Assembly (NCBI GenBank): GCA_013365365.1
Contig: JABVXU010000659.1
Span: 1 to 27,929, forward strand
DNA: 27,929 bases
Direction: 5' to 3'
From: Cruorifilaria tuberocauda
Taxonomy: Eukaryota > Nematoda > Chromadorea > Rhabditida > Onchocercidae
The first letter of the stretch is position 1. Every line of letters begins with the position of its first letter. The position numbers and the translations under genes were made by a program. The notes beneath the pieces are model-generated. The model was not told the DNA's origin and did no database searches. It worked only from the letters and a program-made list of their open reading frames with translations. Positions 22,601 to 27,929 of this stretch are shown in pieces.

Positions 22601-25600
22601 TGGAAATCCAATTGATAATACAGATAAGCGAATAATTTGGATTGATGGTGGAATTCATGCTCGAGAATGGGCTTCTATTCATACTGTATTATATTTTGTA
22701 GATCAGGTAACAATTACTGTAATGTAATTTTAGGAGGAAATAATTGAAATTGAAAAGAATTAAAAAAGTAACAATGCTAATTTATAAATGTTATCAAGGA
22801 AAGTAAGGAAAGGAGTGAAAATTTCAATTAATTTCCAAATTTGTAATATTAAATTTTTTCGGAAATGATAAAGTTTGAGAGATACAATTCCATTTTTATG
22901 AGTTATGCAAATGATTTAATTGAAATTTTGCCATTTTATGGCTTGATTTAATTTAAATTTACAATTTTACAATTTGATTCAATTTGAGTTTACAATTTTA
23001 CACTTTGATTGAATTTAGATTTACAGCTTTACAGTTTGATTTAGTATAAATTTACAGTTTTACAATTTGATTCAATTTGAGTTTACAATTTTACACTTTG
23101 ATTGAATTTAAATTTACAGCTTTACAGTTTGATTTAGTATAAATTTACAATTTTACGGTTTGATTAAATTTTAATTTACAGTTTTACAGTTTAACAGTTC
23201 ACGGTTAAATTTAAAGCTTAAAGTTATGGAATATTTTGTTGAAACAGCTTCAAAGATTTCAGTTAATATCAAAATATGGAGTTGAGCCACAAATTACGTC
23301 ATACGTTGATACGCTTAATTTTTACATTGTACCGGTTGTTAATCCGGATGGTTATGAATATTCAAGATCCGATCAATCACCACGTGTATCTTTTAGATAT
23401 CAAATTTTATAGCTCTTTTTTCTCTTTTGATTAAAATAAATTAATTAAATTTTAATTAAATTAAAATATTTTTTAATTAAAATAGTAATATATTTCATAT
23501 AAATTGAATATGAATAGCCTTTTTCCAATTAATTTATTATTTACATAAATTCTAATTATTTTAACCTATGTTAGTATTAAATTAGTGATATCGATTTTTA
23601 CGTAGTAACGCACGTGAGAAATGACTTAACTTTTGACTTTCTATAAAGGAATCATTAATTCTGATAGATAAACATATTTTAGCATAAATTATTTATGTTA
23701 TAAAATATAAAATATAGAATATATTTAATTTTAAAATATATACTATAAAATATAATTATGAAAGTTATCCTATTCATGATATAAAAGACTAGGGTAAAAT
23801 TTATAAAATTATAAAAATTTTTGCAAATTTATCAGTTAAACTTTATTTAATTATATAAGAAAAAGTTGGGAATGAAAAATATGAAATTAAATGAGTTTTA
23901 GAATATGCGGTGACAGTTTGAAAATTCAATATTATAATCCAGCATAAGTTATTTAAGTAATATAGATTATAGGTAAATAAGTAGTCGATTAAAGTAGCAT
24001 AGATATAATTAAATAAGTAAGCGATTTAAGTAATATAGACTATGAGTATAAGTAAATAAGTATACAAGCTTTTAGACTTTTAGATTTAGATTTAGACTAA
24101 AATGTGCCTAATTTTTCTTCAAACTTTTTTAATTTTTTTAATTTAGAAGATTCAACAAAAAGAAAATAATCCAGAAATTATAAAAATATACCATTTTTTT
24201 TTGTATAAAAATTAAGCCTGATCAAAGCTTAATATTAGCTTAATTCATCAGGCAAGATTTTGGAGGAAAAATCGTAGTAAGACAATATGCTTCAAGGATC
24301 GTTGGCGCCGTCAACGTTGTTGCAGTGGAGTTGATTTAAATCGAAATTTCGATTTTTATTGGGGAGGTCTGCTTCCGATAATTTTTTTTAAATTAACCTA
24401 ATTTAATTCAAGAAGAAAAACAAGTTTATTACTATTTATTATTAAAATTATTAATGCTTATTATTGTAACAAATATTATTATTAAAACTATAAAGAAGCA
24501 AAAGATATTAGGTTAATTAGGTTTCCTTAATTAATTATTAATTAATTAAATAATTAGGAACTAGGTAAACTGTTTGAAATTAATTAAAAATTTTTGTAAA
24601 CTCTTCATAGGTTTCATAAATTTCGTAGGCACTTATTTCAGGTATAGTTAAAATTATGAATAATTTAGAATTAGAACATTTTATCAAAAGATAATTGAAA
24701 AATGAAATTATAGTTATAAGTGTAAATTATCAAAATGAAATAAATTATCGAAATGGAAAATTTGATATTAATGTAATTTCAAATTTACAACTAAAGCATT
24801 TTTCATAATTTTTCTTGCACTTTAAAATTTAAATTTTCATATATTATAACAAATTTCAAAAGTAATAGTGATTCAAATTTATTTAAAATTTAATAAGTTA
24901 TAATTTAATATTTTAAAATTTCATTTCTAAAAATATGCGAATAGAATTTCAATCTTAATTGTAATTTTTAATTTTTAATTTTACTAGGAAATCTAAATGA
25001 ATGCTAATAAAATTGTATATTTCCAAATAATTAATTTTTAATAATTAACTTTTATTTTATTGAATTTGCAGTGAGTGGATCAAGTTCACATATTTGTTCT
25101 GAAATTTATCATGGAAGTGAACCATTTAGCGAACCTGAAACAAGGTATTTCTGTATCACTGTAATGACTTACCTATACTTAATTAATCATTGAAATAACT
25201 GATTGTAACAAAAATTACCGAACTATCAATTGCCATATTGCCTATGATTCTTGATGAAATTTTTTCTTTTTTTAATTTCACAGAACATTTATTTTCAAAT
25301 CATTATTACTTATTAATTTACTTGCAGTAATTTTAAAGTAATTAATCAATTTTAAGCGTCAAAGCGATCCATTAATTGCTTATTGTTTAATATAATTTCG
25401 TAATTTTTTTAAGCATTAATTTTTTTTATTTTTATAAACCTATATCTTCAGAAATATTAAGCAATTATTTAATCATTGATCTAGTTGTTCGCTATGTATT
25501 TATTTTAAGTTTAATCATAAGTCCATATAAATTTATTTGAAAAAATCTATTAGCAAACGAAATATTGCAAAAAATGAAATTTATGATCAGTAACTTTAGC

Positions 25601-27470
25601 AATGAAATGCAATCGAATCATTCATTTTTAAAATTCCAAAAAGTGATAATGGTAAGAGATAGCAATATCGATTGATAAAGCAAATTGTTATATTATCACA
25701 AATCAATAAAAACGACTGATAAAATGAATCTTTTTTCTCACTTTCGTTAATATTAATTATTAATTAATGATATTAATTAATGATAGAGCAATACGCGATA
25801 AATTGTTATCAGAGGAGATGCATGGTAAAGTTGATGCTTTTATCACATTGCATACATATAGCCAAATGTGGATTCATCCTTACAGTCATCAACGTCATGC
25901 ATTCCCGAATGATATCGATGATCTTGTAAGAATTCATTCATTAATGATTAATTAATTAATTAAATAAATAGAATCTTATATGAATGATAAGAAAAGTACC
26001 ATATAAATTTAAAAAAAGAAAACTTTTCGAGTTACTTAGTTAAGATAAAAGTTAAGATAATAAAAATTCTTTTTCTTAATTAATTAGAAACTTCAAAAAG
26101 AAAATAAGTTGTTATTTACTTTTAACTTTTAACTTAAAGTTAGGATAATAAAAATCCTTTTTCTTAATTAATTAGAAATTTCAAAACGAAAATAAGTTGT
26201 TACTTACTTTTAACTTTTAACTTAAAGTTAAGATAACGAAAATTCTTTTTTTTAATTAATTAGAAATTTCAAAAAAAAAATGAGTTAAGTTAAAATTTAA
26301 AACAAAATAAAAATTAGAAGCAATTAATTTGTAATTCCTGATTTTCATTATGAAAATTTTCTTCGACTCACTTTTCAAAATGGTTAAAAAAATTAATTAA
26401 TTAAATAATTGAAAAATATGAAATTTTCATGATGAAATTATTTCGGTACAGGAAACAGTTGGAAAACGTGCCGTGAAAGCACTCGAAAACGTTTACGGAA
26501 CCAAATTCCGACTTGGTACAGGCGCTGATATACTATGTATGCCATTTGCGCCATTACAAAATAGCTTTTGTTTTTTCTCGAAATTCAAATAAGTCTGATA
26601 AATTTTAATTAAATTTGATAAATTTAATTGAATTTAACTGAATTTGATTAGGTTAAAATTTTAAATTGACTTTAATAAATTAAATTAAATTTAAGAATGA
26701 ATTTAAAGTTTTCTTTAAAATATTATAAATTTATAAAAAAAATTTTCGTTTTTTTGTGTATTATTGATTGATAATTAATTCAATGAATATTTTTATCAGT
26801 TTAAAAAATGAAGCATTATCACTTCATTTTTTAAACTGATAAAAATTGAACTGATAAAATTAAACTGATAAAATAGATGATACGTTTAGATCCATCATCA
26901 GGTGGCTCAGATGATTGGGCTAAATCAAAAGCTGGAGTGAAATTTGTATATCTACTTGAGCTAAGGCCAGGTGAAAATGGTAAATTATTTAATTTCTTTT
27001 TTCATATTGATAACAAAATTGCAATTTAAATATTCATTTAAATACGCAAAAATAAAAATTAAAATTAATTAAATAACAATGAGAAAAATCAATCAAAAAT
27101 TCGTTCAAAAAAATCAATCAATAAAAAAAATCAAATCAAAAATTTTTCTTTTAAATTCAATTAAATCAAAATTTAATTAATTAACTAAATAAATGATTGA
27201 GAATTTCGAGCTATCAGTGAAAAATTAATTTTTTTTTCAGCTAAAATAAATAATCGAAATTTTCTAATTATCAAATTGAAAATTTTGAATATTTATAAAG
27301 AATATGGAAAGAAAAGAGAGTAAAATCATGGATTCAATTCAGATTATGATGGATTTCTTCTGGATCGTCGACAATTGATACCAACCGGTCGTGAAACATG
27401 GGCAGGTGTACGGGTTGTTATCGATGCAATAATACGATCACAAAGTTCAATTAAATTACTCAATCATTAA
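16525..27470 (+). CDS. Secreted zinc carboxypeptidase, M14A family, B-type pocket; 12 exons, 484 aa
   Basis: The product removes single C-terminal residues from peptides, probably outside the cell or in the secretory path. Joined exons are 16525-16613, 18060-18147, 21140-21276, 22068-22332, 22599-22706, 23248-23385, 24252-24366, 25072-25144, 25787-25925, 26452-26536, 26890-26979 and 27343-27470; all introns are GT-AG and all phases agree. Seen: a signal peptide (about 1-26), an M14 propeptide (30-107), a basic activation segment (108-148) and a catalytic domain (149 to about 475). Zinc ligands are H213 and E216 in HAREW and H360 in LHTYSQ. E436 matches bovine CPA Glu270. R215, R280, N305, R306 and Y413 match Arg71, Arg127, Asn144, Arg145 and Tyr248. 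D420 in GGSDDW sits at position 255, Asp in CPB enzymes, so Lys/Arg specificity is inferred. C299 and C322 match the conserved disulfide. Length suits a procarboxypeptidase. The family is certain; the physiological substrate is unknown. Confidence 0.93.
17233..17358. repeat. Intron 1: 42-bp unit, three tandem copies
   Basis: ATCAGAAAAATTAAATTTAG units start at 17233, 17275 and 17317 at an exact 42-bp spacing, each containing AATTAGTAC(A/G)GAAATACGAT. Confidence 0.9.
18060..18147 (+). CDS. Exon 2: first half of the propeptide
   Basis: The acceptor is CTATTTCAG and the donor CACAG|GTTGTT. It codes residues 30-59, including KYKVIRMVPEGRKQLAFINK, the usual opening strand and helix of the M14 propeptide (Y-V-R-x-P...L). 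It ends in phase 0. This exon is too short to stand out as an open frame, and the match to the family is what identifies it. Confidence 0.85.
18330..18530. repeat. Intron 2: 28-bp repeats around AATTCAAATTAGTTC
   Basis: About seven degenerate units of AATTCAAATTAGTTCCATTT or AATTAGTTCAATAAAAATTC type. A longer alternation is visible, with the CAATAAAAATTCCAGTCCAA variant appearing twice. Confidence 0.8.
18646..18718. repeat. Intron 2: 32-bp unit, 2.3 copies
   Basis: AAAATTACATTGAACTAAAA begins at 18646 and 18678 with an identical remainder (TGGAATTAAATT), and a partial copy starts at 18710. Confidence 0.85.
20233..20945. repeat. Intron 2: 122-bp array, six copies
   Basis: GAAATTAATTAATTAAATTA starts units at 20261, 20383, 20505 and 20627, exactly 122 bp apart. 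Two more diverged units begin near 20774 and 20885. Units share CTTAAATGTAATCTCTTTTC, GATTGATAAGCTAATTATGT and GATAATTGATAAGTTATCAT. The first three are nearly identical, which points to recent expansion. Confidence 0.9.
20975..21095. repeat. Intron 2: 44-46-bp unit, three copies
   Basis: AGTTATATGTGAATGATATA starts at 20975, 21021 and 21065, each followed by AACTTTATT. The array ends about 45 bp before the acceptor of exon 3. Confidence 0.9.
21140..21276 (+). CDS. Exon 3: second half of the propeptide
   Basis: The acceptor is ATTTTATAG and the donor CAGAA|GTGAGT. It codes residues 60-104 plus two bases of codon 105: LNFWRAPTDIGQAVDVMIQP, then a helix (LIIHSLMNLFMKNN) and a strand with IIDDVQK. 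The LxFW...P spacing, the V-D-x-M-I-P strand and the closing I-x-D-D-V-Q are hallmarks of the M14A propeptide. Confidence 0.88.
22068..22332 (+). CDS. Exon 4: activation segment and start of the catalytic domain
   Basis: It codes residues 105-193 and ends in a good donor (ATCAAG|GTATTA). Residues 108-148 are a long basic linker with PKRR (114-117) and MKR (134-136), both possible maturation cleavage sites. The mature enzyme probably starts near YGFGDYHSYDIILSWLADIE (149-168) and continues through IGKSYEGR (186 to 187 region), the usual first strand and helix of M14A enzymes. The 3' splice site follows a run of GATT units rather than a pyrimidine tract, which is unusual. Confidence 0.9.
22599..22706 (+). 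CDS. Exon 5: first zinc-binding motif, HxxE
   Basis: The acceptor TTTTTTAG and donor GATCAG|GTAACA flank residues 194-229, in phase 0 at both ends. IIWIDGGIHAREWAS (205-219) is the first zinc carboxypeptidase signature: H213 and E216 bind zinc, and R215 corresponds to Arg71 of bovine carboxypeptidase A. Confidence 0.93.
22940..23200. repeat. Intron 5: 31-bp repeats in a 93-bp higher-order unit
   Basis: Degenerate 31-bp units of TTTACAATTTTACAATTTGA type are grouped in threes: ACAATTTGATTCAATTTGAG recurs at 22969 and 23062, 93 bp apart, with the middle and third variants (ACACTTTGATTGAATTTA, ACAGTTTGATTTAGTATA) also repeated in order. Confidence 0.88.
23248..23385 (+). CDS. Exon 6: catalytic core with NPDGYEYS
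   Basis: The acceptor is GAAACAG and the donor CCACGT|GTATCT, phase 0 at both ends. It codes residues 230-275, including FYIVPVVNPDGYEYSRS (254-270), one of the most conserved stretches of M14A. The segment before it (LQRFQLISKYG...) is the helix that normally links HAREW to the NPDGY strand. Confidence 0.92.
24252..24366 (+). CDS. Exon 7: substrate-binding WRKNRS and GVDLNRNF
   Basis: It codes residues 276-313 plus one base of codon 314. RFWRKNRS places R280 at Arg127, the residue that stabilises the transition state; GVDLNRNFDF places N305 and R306 at Asn144 and Arg145, which grip the substrate carboxylate. Between them lies an insert with C288, C298 and C299. C299 should pair with C322, and C288 with C298 may form an extra disulfide. 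The acceptor TTCATCAG is good, but the donor GGAG|GTCTGC is weak; it is fixed by reading phase and family alignment. Confidence 0.9.
25072..25144 (+). CDS. Exon 8: short catalytic exon, FSEPET motif
   Basis: The acceptor is AATTTGCAG and the donor ACAAG|GTATTT. It completes codon 314 and codes through T337 plus two bases of codon 338. SSSHICSEIYHGSEPFSEPE (317-336) matches the loop before the third zinc ligand, and C322 is the expected partner of C299. The exon is only 73 bp and is located by family match and by two compatible phases. Confidence 0.9.
25787..25925 (+). CDS. Exon 9: third zinc ligand, LHTYSQ
   Basis: It codes residues 338-384 and ends GATCTT|GTAAGA. VDAFITLHTYSQMWIHPYSH (353-372) carries the third zinc ligand H360 and Y362 (Tyr198). 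The acceptor TGATAG lacks a pyrimidine tract. Two AGs lie two bases apart there, and only the first keeps the frame with the preceding exon. Confidence 0.92.
26028..26285. repeat. Intron 9: 88-bp unit, nearly three copies
   Basis: CTTAATTAATTAGAAA or its variant recurs at 26075, 26163 and 26251 at 88-bp spacing. Each copy carries AAAATAAGTTGTTA, TTTTAACTTTTAACTTAAAG and GATAA(T/C)(A/G)AAAAT. Confidence 0.88.
26452..26536 (+). CDS. Exon 10: helix and YGTKFRLGTGADIL
   Basis: The acceptor is CGGTACAG and the donor CTAT|GTATGC. It codes residues 385-412 plus the first base of the Tyr413 codon: a helix (ETVGKRAVKALENVYG) followed by TKFRLGTGADIL, the approach to the flexible Tyr248 loop. Intron 10 therefore interrupts the codon of a catalytic tyrosine. 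Confidence 0.92.
26789..26846. repeat. Intron 10: 25-bp perfect hairpin
   Basis: Positions 26789-26813 and 26822-26846 are exact reverse complements with an 8-base loop (CATTATCA). The right arm is followed by two further copies of AAACTGATAAAA-type sequence. The hairpin ends 43 bases before the acceptor of exon 11. Confidence 0.9.
26890..26979 (+). CDS. Exon 11: specificity pocket and catalytic glutamate
   Basis: The acceptor is ACGTTTAG and the donor AATG|GTAAAT. It codes residues 413-442 plus one base of codon 443: YPSSGGSDDWAK (413-424), then KFVYLLELRPGEN (430-442). Y413 equals Tyr248, D420 equals position 255 (Asp in B-type enzymes) and E436 equals Glu270. An earlier AG 14 bases upstream would break the frame. 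Confidence 0.93.
27343..27470 (+). CDS. Exon 12: C-terminal helix and stop codon
   Basis: The acceptor is TCAATTCAG. It codes residues 443-484 (DYDGFLLDRRQLIPTGRETW, then AGVRVVIDAIIRSQ and a short tail) and ends at TAA 27468-27470. GFLL...I-P-T...E-T-W and the helix after it are the normal end of an M14A catalytic domain, so a protein ending here would be complete. Internal GTs at 27406 (CAG|GTGTAC) and 27445 (CAAA|GTTCAA) are both in phase with the open segment at 27549, so this exon may also splice onward. Confidence 0.88.
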
Positions 27471-27493
27471 AATATAATTTTATAAATTTCATA

Positions 27494-27526
27494 AATAAAT
27501 TAATGATAGAATAAATTTTAAATAAA
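27494..27526 (+). terminator. Cluster of AATAAA polyadenylation signals
   Basis: Three AATAAA hexamers lie at 27494-27499, 27510-27515 and 27521-27526, 24 to 51 bases after the stop codon. They would allow the mRNA to end here and give the 484-residue form. In such AT-rich DNA the hexamer is frequent by chance, so position rather than sequence is the argument. Confidence 0.4.
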
Positions 27527-27548
27527 TTAATTTAATTAAAATTTTTAG

Positions 27549-27770
27549 TAGTGGTAGCACCAGGTATAGCAGTAAAATTAGATAGCAATGGAACAAGAAT
27601 TTTATCATTTTATCATCCACAATATCCAACAAATAGTGCAACTGTGGCACCGTTATCAAAATTATCAACTGTTCCAATCATATCACAAACACGATTTAAT
27701 AATAATAATAATAATAGTAGCATTTATCGATTGGAGAATTTACAACAACGAAATCATGGAATTACAAGAA
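27549..27770 (+). CDS. Candidate exon 13: low-complexity C-terminal extension
   Basis: This segment is open for 73 codons between an acceptor (ATTTTTAG) and a perfect donor (AGAA|GTAAGT). Codon choice and complexity resemble the exons, not the surrounding introns. The peptide begins VVAPGIAVKLDSNGTRILSF, is rich in Ser, Thr, Asn, Pro and Gln, and contains six Asn in a row. It has no ATG, so it must be spliced from upstream. In-phase joins exist from 27444 (keeping the C-terminal helix) and from 27405 (replacing it). I infer a linker to a further domain outside the window; some nematode secreted carboxypeptidases carry C-terminal ShK domains, but none can be seen here. Using it skips the TAA at 27468. 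Confidence 0.55.
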
Positions 27771-27929
27771 GTAAGTTTTAATATTGAAGCATTATGTTTC
27801 GCTATTATTTTATTTTTTTTACTTTCTTTTTTTCAACTTTTTCATTTGAATTTGAATTTCATGTTAAATAGCTTAATTAGCTAGTAATTAAGCAGCTAAG
27901 AATCAAAACGGAAGTGTTACAATAGGGAT
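27771..27929. other. Sequence after the candidate exon 13 donor
   Basis: The first 110 bases are T-rich and intron-like. The last 40 bases are more complex (GCAGCTAAGAATCAAAACGG...) and contain possible acceptors AAG, GCAG, CTAAG and AATAG. A following exon may start here, but the window ends before it can be judged. Confidence 0.3.

Noticed and set aside
27489..27884. Other frames overlapping candidate exon 13
   Set aside because: The frame starting at 27588 (+) and the minus-strand frame at 27489-27677 are shifted readings of the Ser/Thr/Asn-rich segment. Only the frame used for exon 13 is bounded by splice sites in phase with exon 12.
27880..27929. Possible start of an ShK domain (one reading gives KCYNRD)
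   Set aside because: That reading needs a rare CTAAG acceptor, the better GCAG acceptor gives a different frame, and the window ends at once. There is too little to call a domain.
1..27929. tRNA, rRNA, spliced-leader RNA, CRISPR or a second protein gene
   Set aside because: I looked for tRNA box-like sequence, GC-rich structured blocks, spaced direct repeats and splice-bounded conserved peptides on both strands and found none outside the carboxypeptidase gene. A profile search such as tRNAscan or Infernal was not possible here.

Overview
This window comes from a very AT-rich animal genome, by eye about four fifths A+T, with long A and T runs. It is most likely from a parasitic nematode. The one clear gene encodes a secreted zinc carboxypeptidase of family M14A. 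Its protein reads like nematode members of the family (CCSGVDLNRNFDF, YPSSGGSDDWAK, ELRPGEN...YDGFLLDRRQLIPT). Twelve coding exons separated by 0.3-3 kb AT-rich introns fit a spirurid or filarial type of nematode better than the compact genes of Strongyloides or Caenorhabditis. The species assignment is inference only.

Layout. Positions 1 to about 16,460 hold no gene that I can support on either strand. This stretch is made of simple sequence, homopolymers and many tandem duplications. The clearest are a 37-bp array that begins with an inverted copy (3000-3217), a 24-bp minisatellite (about 4140-4410), a run of two- to six-copy duplications with units of roughly 145-210 bp (6965-11970), and a 380-bp element with 23-bp perfect inverted ends that looks like a MITE (12857-13236). 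Just upstream of the gene, 15,700-16,090 carries three CACGTG sites and several ACGTG cores within a degenerate repeat.

The gene runs on the + strand from 16,525 to a stop codon at 27,468-27,470. I built it exon by exon; all splice phases agree and the joined product is 484 residues. It has a signal peptide (about 1-26), an M14 propeptide (about 30-107), a long basic activation segment (about 108-148) and a complete catalytic domain. The zinc ligands (H213, E216, H360), the catalytic glutamate (E436) and the substrate-binding residues (R215, R280, N305, R306, Y413) are all present. Asp420 stands where carboxypeptidase B enzymes carry the Asp that selects C-terminal Lys or Arg, so B-type specificity is predicted.

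The 3' end is ambiguous. Downstream of the stop lies another open, splice-bounded segment (27549-27770) with a perfect GTAAGT donor, and it can be joined in phase from inside exon 12. The locus may therefore make a short form (484 aa) and a longer form with a low-complexity C-terminal tail that continues beyond the window. The introns carry their own tandem arrays (42, 28, 32, 122, 46, 31/93 and 88 bp units) and a 25-bp perfect hairpin just before exon 11. I see no RNA gene, CRISPR array, operon or unfamiliar gene cluster.
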